A DNA stretch of 64,000 nt from Arenicola marina (Eukaryota > Annelida > Polychaeta > Arenicolidae): positions 37,399,759 through 37,463,758 of the forward strand of contig OZ025249.1 of NCBI GenBank assembly GCA_964019135.1, given 5' to 3'. The notes under the pieces are model-generated. The model made no database searches, was not told where the DNA came from, and worked only from the letters and a program-made list of their open reading frames with translations. Numbering within the stretch: the first letter of the stretch is position 1; the number at the start of each line of letters is the position of its first letter. The translations under genes were made by a program, and so were the position numbers. Shown one piece after another: positions 32,801 to 46,000 of the stretch.

Positions 32801-35054
32801 TATTCAGCACGAAACTAGTAAAGTTAACACTTTCAAATTACTTCGTTTCCATATGGCAATATGCAGAAGATTGATTCAAGCCTGTGCGGCAGTTTGGAGG
32901 GAGGTAGATAGCACTAAAGTACTCCCTTTCCATGAATGGACAATACTAGCATGGTATATATCCCTACCATGGCTTGCTCTATAAGTCGCAAGTCACCCCG
33001 GGGGGCAATTTCTACCGCGCAGACCGGCAAACGAAAAAAATGCATAATTATGAATAAATAGTGAGAAATATCGATCAGAATAAGGTTCAGTTAAATTAAG
33101 TAAAATAAATGTTGCTGTGGTGTTATTACAATTGAGGAATGGCCCAAAAAAAATGTCAAAATCAGCAAGGGTCAGAGTCTTTGACCTTTTCGACTTTAAT
33201 GCCTAATTCGTTTAATCAAACTCGAACGAAATGTTTCAACAGTACATGAGAGTGAAAGTCATATCACTATTCAAATCCATGTGACAGCTGGGACATTGGC
33301 GTTACAGCTCGGTCTTTGTCGTAGCACTTGAGTTGGCACTCAGTCCGAGCACCAGCCTAACGCCTTTTCTCTTTCTCTACATATTTTAGTGTGAGCGTCA
33401 TTCGCTAGGCGTCGCTCCAGCCTACACTTGGAACCAGGCAGTCTGCCATATTGATGCTAGCTTGAGGTCATACCCCTGGGGTCATACGCCAGGCTGTCCG
33501 AAACAGTAAGTAAGATCCTTAGATATTTAGATTAATTGAAATACGTTCCTTCAGTGAAGTATGTGAAGCAATATACAGCAAACACAGATCCATTATTTTG
33601 TGCACAATTATCAGATATGGATGATAATTACCAGCGGCCTGTCAGGCGACATCACTGCCTGGTTCCCCGCGGTCTCCTTTGTGACGTGACTGCCTGGTTC
33701 CCAGATAGTTAATCGTAGTCTGATCGAGAAGGCGACGTAATAACTACATGCGCCTCGCTTCAAGGTCAACTGTCATCGCTACTTATGGCAGGAAACAAGA
33801 AGTACTAATAGATACAGGTATATAGCGCATAACACTGATGCAATGGACATGCGTGCTAAGGCGGCTCCTGGCTGACAAAGGACTGAGGGGGCGGAATGAA
33901 TGCGGCCTGGGTTTCTGCCAGTTTCCAGCAGTGCTGGGCTCCGCTGCTATTGTCACGACATGTGACTCGACGCCTGTGCCCGGTTCCCCGTCCTCCTACT
34001 CAGTCACGTGATTAACGGCGAGAAGGCGTGTGGGCTAAGCGAGACTTCAGGGGTGAGCGGAGTGCCAATTCCTGTTGAAAGCGTTCCCTTTGGTTGTTAA
34101 TGGTGCTACATCTTCCCAAGTATTGGCCTTTTTTCCACCCTCCCCCCCACCCACCTCCCCTACCCCTCTCTCCTGTACACGCCACGAAGCCTCTGAAAAC
34201 CCTCATGTGCCCATACCTCATCTATACCGCCTACACACCGTCCTGTCCTACCCGGTGTCAACGCCCCCGCCCCCCCCCCCCCCACAGTCAGTACAGTGCC
34301 AGCTGCAAAAGACCATGCTCATCACCAGGTGCTCTTTACGGCGTAGGACAAATTATCCCTCGCAAGCTGTTGAACATTTCAGTCTTAATTTGATTATGAC
34401 CGGAAGCGTCTATAGAGCCAGTGGCTCAGAGCCCCGCGGATACAGCATCTGTTGACACCAGTCTGGGCGGCCAGGTTTGCTCACTTGGGTGGGTTCATTT
34501 CCGGGACCCGGTGGGGATAGGGGGGTTGGGGTGGGGGTGGGGGTGAGGTAAGTACGGAGGGCTTGCGGTAGACTTCTTTTGTCACGTCGCCGTGTCCCAA
34601 AACGAAGTCCACAAAGTTTTCTCCGAAATGGGTTCAGTCGCGTGAGATGACGATGAAAGGCTAATGGATGTAGTATTTTTTCGTCAACCACCGTTCTGTA
34701 CTGTTTGTAAGTTTTTCCTTGGCATATCTGTTTCCTCGAGAAGAATCGCACAGAAGAACCGGATATATCTCTACAAGATCAATGCCAGAGTGACATTATT
34801 CGTCTAAAACATGCTTTTCGACCCGGCGCCATTAATATTAAACACCGACATGCCCCGATAATACCAACAACGAGCTCAGGGCTTGATTTCGTATTTGCGT
34901 GTAGTCATACATACGGATACGATATACGGATTAGTACCAAACTTAGGACAAATGTAAATAATGTATATTTTATAGCATATTATGGAAATCGATAGAACAT
35001 CGAGAACAGTTTCTACTATTTGCCTTATCGTGGTGTTACCATTGGCCCCGTTCA
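29863..35054. other. Non-coding stretch, no gene recognised
   Basis: No coding gene or RNA gene recognised. G/C homopolymers occur near 30187, 30717, 31668, 32718-32742 and 34269. An inverted pair GGAACCAGGCAGT (33430-33442) versus ACTGCCTGGTTCC (33654-33666 and again 33689-33701) may mark a small decayed foldback element. A G-rich GGGGTGGGGGTGGGGGTG tract lies at about 34525-34545. Confidence 0.5.
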
Positions 35055-36066
35055 CAGATTTATACAGTGCAGGTCATCCATACAAAGATTGTTATAGTAT
35101 AGGCCAGCCATACATTGATTTATATAGCATACACCAGCCATACATTGATTTATAGAGTATACTCCATCTATACATTGATTTATTTATATAGTATACGTCA
35201 TCCATACATTGATTTATATAGTATACGCCATCCATATATTGATTTATATAGCATACGCCATCCATATATTGATTTATATAGTATACGCCATCCACATATT
35301 GATTCATATAGTATACGCCATCCATACATTGATTTATATAGTATACGCCATCCATATATTGATTTATATAGTATACGCCATCCATGCATTGTATAGTATT
35401 CGCCATCCATTCATTGATGTATTTAGTATAGGCCAGCCATGCATTGATTTATGCAGTATAAGCCAGCCATGCATTGATTTAAATAGTATACGCCATCCAT
35501 ACATTGTATAGTATTCACCATCCATACATTGATGTATATAGTATAGGCCAGCCATGCATTGATTTATACAGTATAGGCCAGCCATGCATTGATTTATATA
35601 GTATACGCCATCCATACATTGATGTATATAGTATAGGCCAGCCATGCATTGATTTATACAGTATAGGCCAGCCATGCATTGATATATATAGTATACGCCA
35701 TCCATACATTGTATAGTATTCGCCATCCATACATTGATGTATATAGTATAGGCCAGCCATGCATTGATTTATACAGTATAGGCCAGCCATGCATTGATAT
35801 ATGTAGTATACGCCATCCATACATTGTATAGTATTCGCCATCCATACATTGATGTATATAGTATAGGCCAGCCATGCATTGATTTATACAGTATATGCCA
35901 GCCATGCATTGATTTATACAGTATAGGCCAGCCATGCATGGATTTATAATGTATACGCCATCCATACGTGGCGTAGTTTTCGCCATCCATACATTGATGT
36001 ATATAGTATAGGCCAGCCATGCATTGATTTATACAGTATACGCTAGCCATACATTGATTTATATAT
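35055..36066. repeat. 30-bp minisatellite with 25-bp short units
   Basis: The unit is GTATACGCCATCCATACATT followed by GATTTATATA, about 33 copies, with subtypes CCAGCCATGCATTG and CCATCCATACATTG. A shortened 25-base unit (ending CATTGTATAGTATTC) occurs before 35401, 35516, 35721, 35836 and 35981. The intervals are 115, 205, 115 and 145 bases, exactly 3, 6, 3 and 4 full units plus 25. Thirty bases is a whole number of codons, so several frames stay open on both strands (120 codons at most) with ten-residue periodicity; they are not genes. Confidence 0.95.
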
Positions 36067-39000
36067 AACGTGAAGTTTATTGGAGCGGACACATTGTCCA
36101 GCTGGTGCAACAGCAGTGAAACCAATCTACCCTGAAGAGGCGAAGATATCTTGAGACACTCTGGAGTGTGTGATCAGGATTCGACGCCTCCAGCCACCGT
36201 AGCCGGACCCATAAACAAATCCCCCCGCTCTTAATCCCGTCCTGCCTGCACCGTCACCCTTCATGTACGATAAGGGCGCCTGTAGTGCACACTCACGGTA
36301 TTGTCTTAAGCGACATGCAAATCGACCGATTATCTAGGCGAATGCCGCTATCTTCAATGGTGATAATCTCATAACTCAGCCCGCCCTAGGCCATTACCCA
36401 GACCCATGGGGTACGTATCATCTCGCCAGCGGGACGCCGCGAAGGCGGTTTCGAGAGTGCTTGGCAGGGGAAGATGGGGTGTGTGTGTGGGGGGGGGGGG
36501 AGGTGTAGCATGACGGTGCCTTGACGACAGGTCCCCTGGGTCACAATATCCTCCTCGGGAATCGTAGCCACATAACTGCGCCTGCCACTTGTGCGTATCT
36601 CTTTCGAACCCACTTGATCCTAGGCAGACGTGACGGGTGCCAACCAAAGATTTCAACCCGATCTTAGTCCAAAGCCAAACGACTCGCATCTGTTTCTGGG
36701 CAAATCAAAATTGTCAGGATGACGCGGGGCATTTTTTCATAAGGTTTCATTATGTGTTGGCTGCAGATAAAATATTACATTTAACACATTGGTCTATCAG
36801 AAAACCTGTCAACCCCGTTTTGTAGCATGGCAAATACATTTCCCACTTCTGTTACCTTGATGTGAATTTTAGGTTCAATAGATTTTACTATATACAATGA
36901 TTTAATACCATGTGTGATTTGATCATCTTAATCTGGTAATAGTTACACAATGATTCAATATGGGTGCAATAAGTTTTTTCCTGTGATGAGTACATATTAA
37001 ACCTGGTAGATTCATCAATATTGCGTGACTACTTGTTGGTAACAATCTATGTTAACTTCTGACATATTAGAATAAAAGTCGTTTGAGTGCAAGTAACCCC
37101 CCCCCCCCCCAAACCCCTTCATTGTGTATGACCAGAATGCTCTTGTTCAATACAACATTTTAAAAATATATACACATACCTCTACACATAAGAATATAAC
37201 ATATATATATATATATATATCGGTCGTTGGTTCCATGTAATTGCATGACATCCCAGCCCTCGACCGAAGACAAAGCCCCAAACATGGCTGTCTCTCTTTA
37301 GTCCTCAGGGTATGACAATGGACCGACTTCCGGGGTTAGTGAAACTGCCATAATCACAGGGTTCAACCCAAGCTCAGGCGCATTTTCCCCCCCGGAAGCA
37401 TTTTTTTCATTTCACCAATTGCTTACCATGAAACTAAGTGCATATAATTCGCCAAACCCGCCTCTTGGAGGCAACCACATCACAGAGATAGGCCATAAGT
37501 ACTGTGTTTGTCTCTTGTGTTAGTGACCTGTTGTGTCGGTCTTCCAGCAGTTTTCTTACAAAGCTGAGTGGTTACGAATAAATCTATTGGCAAAGCCTTA
37601 AACAAGCTGGAAAAACACCGGAACACCTGAAGGGTAGGTTGTAGAGCACCAACATGATAATAATTAGGAAGGTGAACCGATAGGCTACTGCGGTCTAGGT
37701 AGAAACAGTCCATACAAGAGAACACGAGAAGACGAACGAAAGCCATAGATAGGAATGACATTAGGAGGACAACAGCGAGAGGCAATATTCGTTTCTCAAA
37801 ATAAGAATTACACTGTTCGCTTTTCTCTCGTAATTATATCTCTTTACAGGAGACTGCTGAATAATGTATTAATTGAACGTGAAAAAAATATTTGTGTAAG
37901 TGCAAATAACAGTATAATGTGGGTAGTGGGGCGAGTTTAGAACGCTCTCAGTTGTCAAATGCTATATTGACTATTTGAAACTATTTAGAGATCTTAGCCA
38001 TTCTGTTGGTAATATGTTAGCGCCCCAACTATGTCCTAAAGTTTAAGTTAAGAATAACGTTGGTTGGAACCGAACTATTGCCATTCAGTTTATTTAATGA
38101 TTCACGATTCATTTGTTGTAGCACGTGTAGTATTGGAGTGATTGATCAAAATGTTTGCAAGATAATTATACAGAAACCTATTTTCGCCTCTCTAACATCG
38201 ACTTACAAATCCTCTATAGGGATTTGTGTCCATGCTTTTGTTAATTTTATGATTTTGATTATATCTTCTAAGTCTAATTTTAACTGTATTTGCCGTATGA
38301 TAATCTATTCGATGCTACCATAACGTGACATAGGTAAGGTGGCTTGATTACACTCAAAATTTACCACGCCTTACATTTACCTGGATTTATGATGTGTTTT
38401 TAGATGTAAATAATCTGCGGGGACGGTATCATATTAATATGATAAATAATATAATATAAGACATAATATCTAGATGATACATAGTATTACATTCATGAGG
38501 AAGGCGAAGAAAATACTATGGCATCACATGCGCACTAAGTTATCGTCATTAAGGCGCTCGTACTTCACTAGGCCTCAGCCACGCCGGACGGGGGCGCCAG
38601 TGGTTGAACCCTGCCGTTTAGGGTCAGATCCTCGTCTCGCTCTTATGATCAGTTTCATTGCTTGTTTTAAGTCGGCTCACCCAGTACCCACCGAGCGCTA
38701 CCGTGTTCTATGGGCTCGCCAATTGTGTATGTGCGGCGCATGTTTAACACCATTTTTGCATCATTTATTTCAACAAAAAGAGTCGTTATTATTGCATCAT
38801 TTATTTCAAAGTTATTATTGCATCCTAGTAGCGGGTCAGGAAGTGAACGAAAGTAAAACCAATCTCGATATCCATATTACCATAATCTGTCGCGTGGTTT
38901 TGTAGTTAAGTAACACATTTACCATAACCCGTTTCATTCAATGCACTCCGCTCTCAAGCTCCTGGGACTTAGTGCCACACAGTGTTACTATTCCATTTGC

Positions 39001-39184
39001 TTCAGCTTCCATTTCCGAGGCTCTGTGGAATGTAGTTGATCGATCACGATCACGATCGAGCGCCGTGGCGCAACAATTGTTGTTTGATAATGCAACAACA
39101 TGAACCATTCCTTATGACCGTACTTTCATCAAAATCACAATCGGAACCTAGGTGAAGCGCCAGGCAAATGTCGCATTGTCGGAC
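36067..39184. other. Non-coding stretch, no gene recognised
   Basis: No gene recognised. It includes a G-run near 36490-36501, a C-run at 37087-37102 and an (AT)10 microsatellite at 37201-37220. An open frame of 143 codons at 38474-38905 has no recognisable family features. Confidence 0.5.
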
Positions 39185-39303
39185 AAATGATGACGCCATT
39201 TGGTTAAATGTTGACGTCATTTGGTTAAATGCTGACGTCATTTGGTTAAATGCTCACGTCATTTGGTAAATGATGACGTAAGTTGAGGAATTAATGACGT
39301 CAT
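39185..39303. promoter_or_regulatory. Array of six CRE-like sites at 20-21-bp spacing
   Basis: TGACGTCA, the perfect palindromic cAMP response element bound by CREB/ATF-type bZIP proteins, occurs at 39212-39219, 39233-39240 and 39295-39302. One-base variants lie at 39191 (TGACGCCA), 39254 (TCACGTCA) and 39274 (TGACGTAA). Starts are 21, 21, 21, 20 and 21 bases apart, close to two turns of the helix, linked mostly by TTTGGTTAAATG. The repeat structure is seen directly; a regulatory role is inference, and no promoter or gene start was identified beside it. Confidence 0.55.
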
Positions 39304-40009
39304 TTAATCCGAAGTAGTGTGGAAAGCGAACGTGGGACGAAGCAGATGCGTTCTGTCGCGGGATGATGGATGTTCCGGGCAAACGATCATTGAGTTATAA
39401 TCTCATGGCTGCTGACTGTCTATAGCGGCTCGGACACGCCAACACGTCCGGTTCCACACCGAACTGAGCGATCTAGCGGCCCACGCACGCAGCAGGCTCC
39501 TTGTACCGGCCTCCATCACGTGGTCTGGGTCAAGGTGAGGTCTCCGGTATTTATGCCCGTCACCGACCTTCCCTCACCCCGCCTTTCATCTGTGGAGGAA
39601 CCCACATCCCATCAGTCTTCTTCAGGGGGAGAGGACCCTAGACATATCACGACGCCACCAAGGCCGCTACCATCGGTGCCCAGCCGGCGGTTATGGAGAG
39701 GCTGACGAGAAGTCACCGGGTTACGTCGGCGGTTGGACCACTGATATTTGCTGGGTCCGGAAGCTTATTTTTTATACGCGTGATTTTATTGACTACAAGT
39801 GACATATCGGAGGAGGCGGGTCGTTGTTAAACCGCGACTTAAATGTCACTGGCGGGTGGGGTCACACGTTGATGTGACTCCCACGTCAACCCACCGGCCT
39901 AAGCCTCCTCAACCTGACCAAACCCGCCCTCATCTCCATCCCACCCCACTGAACCTGAACCCACTGTGCCACCTTCAATTCAAAACATTTGAAGGTTTGT
40001 TGTGTGAGT
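39304..40009. other. Non-coding stretch, no gene recognised
   Basis: Moderately GC-rich, with scattered CpG; no open frame with family features. Confidence 0.5.
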
Positions 40010-40175
40010 AACTTCAACATGCTCTCACTTAACCTGCTCCAACTAAACCTGCTCTCATTGAACCTTCTCTCACTTCTCTCACAACACCTCTCCGGAACTG
40101 AACCTCTTCTCTTTAAACATTTTCTCAATAAACATCCTCACCATAAACCTCATCTTGTGGAACACTTTCCTTTAA
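40010..40175. repeat. Degenerate 15-18-bp repeat (AACCTGCTCTCACTT)
   Basis: AACCTgCTCtcactt-like words recur with decay: CACTTAACCTGCTCC, ACTAAACCTGCTCTC, ATTGAACCTTCTCTC, ACTGAACCTCTTCTC, AATAAACATCCTCAC. An old tandem array on the pyrimidine-rich plus strand, lying just left of the giant 37-bp array but unrelated in sequence. Confidence 0.6.
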
Positions 40176-40450
40176 CGAAACGTCATCGGAGTCACACTAA
40201 ATACGTTCTCTCACTAAATTTCCTCATGCCAAAAAAGGTTAATACCAGAGAAGCGCATGGCATAAAATATGACACAATCTCAGGTCTTTATGTTTCTCAG
40301 CCTACAGATATCCGGTGGTCTGGCATGCGTGGAATATAGACAAAAGAAATTTTGAGTAATTGACGGACTGATTTCTTATTTGTATTTTGACCTCTTTAGT
40401 TTCGGCGGAAAACACTAAAAGAGGATTTAAGAGAGTGTCCAGAGGCCATT
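40176..40450. other. Left flank of the giant array
   Basis: A/T-rich unique sequence with no recognised feature up to the first array unit at about 40451. Confidence 0.6.
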
Positions 40451-40451
40451 T

Positions 40452-43043
40452 GAGACAGCAGGCGCCGTATGAGTGAGCGTGTACCATGGAGACAGCAGGC
40501 GTCGTATAAGTGAGCGTGTACTATGGAGACAACAGGCGCCGTATGAGGGAGCGTGTACTATGGAGACAGCAGGCGCCGTATGAGTGAGCGTGTAAAATGG
40601 AGACAGCAGGCGCCGTATGAGTGAGCGTGTACTATGGATACAGCCGGCGCCGTATGAGTGAGAGTGTACTATGGAGACAGCAGGCGCCGTATGAGTGAGC
40701 GTGTACTATGGATACAGCAGGCGCCGTATGAGTGAGCGTGTAAAATGGAGAAAGCAGACGCCGTGTGAGTGAGAGTGTACTATGGAGAAAGCAGGTGCCG
40801 TATGAGTGAGTGTGTACTATGGAGACAGCAGGCGCCGTATGAGTGAGCGTGTACTATGGAGACAGCAGGCGCCGTATGAGTGAGCGTGTAAAATGGAGAA
40901 AGCAGACGCCGTGTGAGTGAGAGTGTACTATGGAGACAGCAGGCGCCGTATGAGTGAGCGTGTACTATGGAGACAGCGGGCGCCGTATGAGTGAGAGTGT
41001 ACACAGGAGAGAGCAGGCGCCGTATGAGTGAGCGTGTACTATGGAGACAGCAGGCGCCGTATGAGTGAGAGTGTACTATGGAGACAGCAGGCGCCGTATG
41101 AGTGAGCGTGTACTATGGAGACAGCAGGCGCCGTATGAGTGAGTGTGTACTATGGAGAAAGCAGGCGCCGTATGGGTGAGCGTGTACTATGGAGACAGCA
41201 GGCGCCGTATGGGTGAGCGTGTACTATGGAGACAGCAGGCGCCGTATGAGTGAGCGTGTAAAATGGAGAAAGCAGACGCCGTGTGAGTGAGAGTGTACTA
41301 TGGAGAAAGCAGGCGCCGTATGAGTGAGTGTGTACTATGGAGACAGCAGGCGCCGTATGGGTGAGCTTGTACTATGGAGACAGCAGGCGCCGTATGAGTG
41401 AGCGTGTAAAATGGAGAAAGCAGACGCCGTGTGAGTGAGAGTGTACTATGGAGAAAGCAGGCGCCGTATGAGTGAGCGTGTACTATGGAGACAGCAGGCG
41501 CCGTATGAGTGAGCGTGTAAAATGGAGAAACCAGACGCCGTGTGAGTGAGAGTGTACTATGGAGAAAGCAGGCGCCGTATGGGTGAGCGTGTACTATGGA
41601 GACAGCAGGCGCCGTATGGATGAGCGTGTACTATGGAGACAGCAGGCGCCATATAAGTGAGCGTGTAAAATGGAGAAAGCAGACGCCGTGTGAGTGAGAG
41701 TGTAGTACTTTGGAGAAAGCAGGCGCCGTATGAGTGAGTGTACTATGGAGACAGCAGGCGCCGTATGAGTGAGCGTGTACCATGGAGACAGCAGGCGTCG
41801 TATAAGTGAGCGTGTACTATGGAGACAACAGGCGCCGTATGAGGGAGCGTGTACTATGGAGACAGCAGGCGCCGTATGAGTGAGCGTGTAAAATGGAGAC
41901 AGCAGGCGCCGTATGAGTGAGCGTGTACTATGGATACAGCCGGCGCCGTATGAGTGAGAGTGTACTATGGAGACAGCAGGCGCCGTATGAGTGAGCGTGT
42001 ACTATGGATACAGCAGGCGCCGTATGAGTGAGCGTGTAAAATGGAGAAAGCAGACGCCGTGTGAGTGAGAGTGTACTATGGAGAAAGCAGGTGCCGTATG
42101 AGTGAGTGTGTACTATGGAGACAGCAGGCGCCGTATGAGTGAGCGTGTACTATGGAGACAGCAGGCGCCGTATGAGTGAGCGTGTAAAATGGAGAAAGCA
42201 GACGCCGTGTGAGTGAGAGTGTACTATGGAGACAGCAGGCGCCGTATGAGTGAGCGTGTACTATGGAGACAGCGGGCGCCGTATGAGTGAGAGTGTACAC
42301 AGGAGAGAGCAGGCGCCGTATGAGTGAGCGTGTACTATGGAGACAGCAGGCGCCGTATGAGTGAGAGTGTACTATGGAGACAGCAGGCGCCGTATGAGTG
42401 AGCGTGTACTATGGAGACAGCAGGCGCCGTATGAGTGAGTGTGTACTATGGAGAAAGCAGGCGCCGTATGGGTGAGCGTGTACTATGGAGACAGCAGGCG
42501 CCGTATGGGTGAGCGTGTACTATGGAGACAGCAGGCGCCGTATGAGTGAGCGTGTAAAATGGAGAAAGCAGACGCCGTGTGAGTGAGAGTGTACTATGGA
42601 GAAAGCAGGCGCCGTATGAGTGAGTGTGTACTATGGAGACAGCAGGCGCCGTATGGGTGAGCTTGTACTATGGAGACAGCAGGCGCCGTATGAGTGAGCG
42701 TGTAAAATGGAGAAAGCAGACGCCGTGTGAGTGAGAGTGTACTATGGAGAAAGCAGGCGCCGTATGAGTGAGCGTGTACTATGGAGACAGCAGGCGCCGT
42801 ATGAGTGAGCGTGTAAAATGGAGAAACCAGACGCCGTGTGAGTGAGAGTGTACTATGGAGAAAGCAGGCGCCGTATGGGTGAGCGTGTACTATGGAGACA
42901 GCAGGCGCCGTATGGATGAGCGTGTACTATGGAGACAGCAGGCGCCATATAAGTGAGCGTGTAAAATGGAGAAAGCAGACGCCGTGTGAGTGAGAGTGTA
43001 GTACTTTGGAGAAAGCAGGCGCCGTATGAGTGAGTGTACTATG
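40452..43043. repeat. 1296-bp tandem duplication inside the giant array
   Basis: Rare variants in 40452-41747 recur at exactly +1296 in 41748-43043: GTACCATGG, GGCGTCGTATAAG, GACAACAGG, GATACAGCCGG, GAGAAACCAGACG and TGTAGTACTTTGG. The two copies appear near-identical, indicating a recent unequal exchange over about 35 units. A third copy does not follow. Confidence 0.93.
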
Positions 43044-46000
43044 GAGACAGCAGGCGCCGTATAAGTGAGCGTGTAAAATGGAGAAAGCAGACGCCGTGTG
43101 AGTGAGAGTGTACTATGGAGAAAGCAGGCGCCGTATGAGTGAGCGTGTACTATGGAGACAGCAGGCGCCGTATGAGTGAGCGTGTAAAATGGAGAAAGCA
43201 GACGCCGTGTGAGTGAGAGTGTACTATGGAGAAAGCAGGCGCCGTATGAGTGAGCGTGTACTATGGAGACAGCAGGCGCCGTATGAGTGAGTGTACTATG
43301 GAGACAGCAGCCGCCGTATGAGTGAGTGTGTACTATGGAGAAAGCAGGCGCCGTATGGGTGAGCGTGTACTATGGAGACAGCAGGCGCCGTATGAATGAG
43401 TGTACTATGGAGACAGCAGGCGCCGTATGAGTGAGTGTGTACTATGGAGACAGCAGGCGCCGTATGGGTGAGCGTGTACTATGGAGAAAGCAGACGCCGT
43501 GTGAGTGAGAGTGTACTATGGAGAAAGCAGGCGCCGTATGAGTGAGTGTACTATGGAGAAAGCAGGCGCCGTATGAGTGAGCGTGTAAAATGGAGAAAGC
43601 AGACGCCGTGTGAGTGAGAGTGTACTATGGAGAAAGCAGGCGCCGTATGAGTGAGCGTGTACTATGGAGACAGCAGGCGCCGTATGAGTGAGTGTGTACT
43701 ATGGAGAAAGCAGGCGCCGTATGGGTGAGCGTGTACTATGGAGACAGCAGGCGCCGTATGAGTGAGCGTGTACTAAGGAGACAGCAGGCGCCGTATGAGT
43801 GAGCGTGTAAAATGGAGAAAGCAGACGCCGTGTGAGTGAGAGTGTACTATGGAGAAAGCAGGCGCCGTATGAGTGAGTGTACTATGGAGACAGCAGGCGC
43901 CGTATGAGTGAGCGTGTAAAATGGAGAAAGCAGACGCCGTGTGAGAGAGAGTGTACTATGGAGAAAGCAGGCGCCGTATAAGTGAGCGTGTACTATGGAG
44001 ACAGCAGGCGCCGTATGAGTGAGCGTGTAAAATGGAGAAAGCAGACGCCGTGTGAGTGAGAGTGTACTATGGAGAAAGCAGGCGCCGTATGGGTGAGCGT
44101 GTACTATGGAGACAGCAGGCGCCGTATGAGTGAGTGTACTATTGAGACAGCAGCCGCCGTATGAGTGAGTGTGTACTATGGAGAAAGCAGGCGCCGTATG
44201 GGTGAGCGTGTACTATGGAGACAGCAGGCGCCGTATGAGTGAGTGTACTATGGAGACAGCAGGCGCCGTATGAGTGAGTGTGTACTATGGAGACAGCAGG
44301 CGCCGTATGGGTGAGCGTGTACTATGGAGAAAGCAGACGCCGTGTGAGTGAGAGTGTACTATGGAGACAGCAGGCGCCGTATGAGTGAGGGTGTAAAATG
44401 GAGAAAGCAGACGCCGTGTGAGTGAGAGTGTACTATGGAGAAAGCAGGCGCCGTATGAGTGAGCGTGTGCTATGGAGACAGCAGGCGCCGTATGAGTGAG
44501 CGTGTAAAATGGAGAAAGCAGACGCCGTGTGAGTGAGAGTGTACTATGGAGAAAGCAGGCGCCGTATGAGTGAGTGTACTATGGAGACAGCAGCCGCCGT
44601 ATGAGTGAGTGTGTACTATGGAGAAAGCAAGCGCCGTATGGGTGAGCGTGTACTATGGAGACAGCAGGCGCCGTATGAGTGAGTGTACTATGGAGACAGC
44701 AGGCGCCGTATGAGTGAGTGTGTACTATGGAGAAAGCAGACGCCGTGTGAGTGAGAGTGTACTATGGAGAAAGCAGGTGCCGTATGAGTGAGTGTGTACT
44801 ATGGAGACAGCAGGCGCCGTATGAGTGAGCGTGTACTATGGAGACAGCAGGCGCCGTATGAGTGAGGGTGTAAAATGGAGAAAGCAGACGCCGTGTGAGT
44901 GAGAGTGTACTATGGAGACAGCAGGCGCCGTATGAGTGAGCGTGTACTATGGAGGGCAGCGGGCGCCGTATGAGTGAGAGTGTACACAGGAGAGAGCAGG
45001 CGCCGTATGAGTGAGCGTGTACTATGGAGACAGCAGGCGCCGTATGAGTGAGCGTGTACTATGGAGACAGCGGGCGCCGTATGAGTGAGAGTATACACAG
45101 GAGAGAGCAGGCGCCGTATGAGTGAGTGTGTACTATGGAGACAGCAGGCGCCGTATGAGTGAGCGTGTACTATGGAGACAGCAGGCGCCGTATGAGTGAG
45201 TGTGTACTATGGAGAAAGCAGGCGCCGTATGGGTGAGCGTGTACTATGGAGACAGCAGGCGCCGTATGAGTGAGCGTGTACTATGGAGACAGCAGGCGCC
45301 GTATGAGTGAGCGTGTACTATGGAGACAGCAGGCGCCGTATGAGTGAGCGTGTAAAATGGAGAAAGCAGACGCCGTGTGAGTGAGAGTGTACTATGGAGA
45401 AAGCAGGCGCCGTATGAGTGAGTGTACTATGGAGACAGCAGGCGCCGTATGAGTGAGCGTGTAAAATGGAGAAAGCAGACGCCGTGTGAGTGAGAGTGTA
45501 CTATGGAGAAAGCAGGCGCCGTATGGGTGAGCGTGTACTATGGAGACAGCAGGCGCCGTATGAGTGAGTGTACTATGGAGACAGCAGCCGCCGTATGAGT
45601 GAGTGTGTACTATGGAGAAAGCAGGCGCCGTATGGGTGAGCGTGTACTATGGAGACAGCAGCCGCCGTATGAGTGAGTGTACTATGGAGACAGCAGGCGC
45701 CGTATTAGTGAGTGTGTACTATGGAGACAGCAGGCGCCGTATGGGTGAGCGTGTACTATGGAGAAAGCAGACGCCGTGTGAGTGAGAGTGTACTATGGAG
45801 AAAGCAGGCGCCGTATGAGTGAGTGTACTATGGAGACAGCAGGCGCCGTATGAGTGAGCGTGTAAAATGGAGACAGCAGGCGCCGTGTGAGTGAGAGTGT
45901 ACTATGGAGAAAGCAGGCGCCGTATGAGTGAGCGTGTACTATGGAGACAGCAGGCGCCGTATGAGTGAGTGTGTACTATGGAGAAAGCAGGCGCCGTATG

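Noticed and set aside
38474..38905. 143-codon plus-strand open frame
   Set aside because: No motif or composition typical of coding DNA; the interior contains a short internal duplication (TTATTGCATCATTTATTTCAA) and resembles non-coding A/T-rich sequence.
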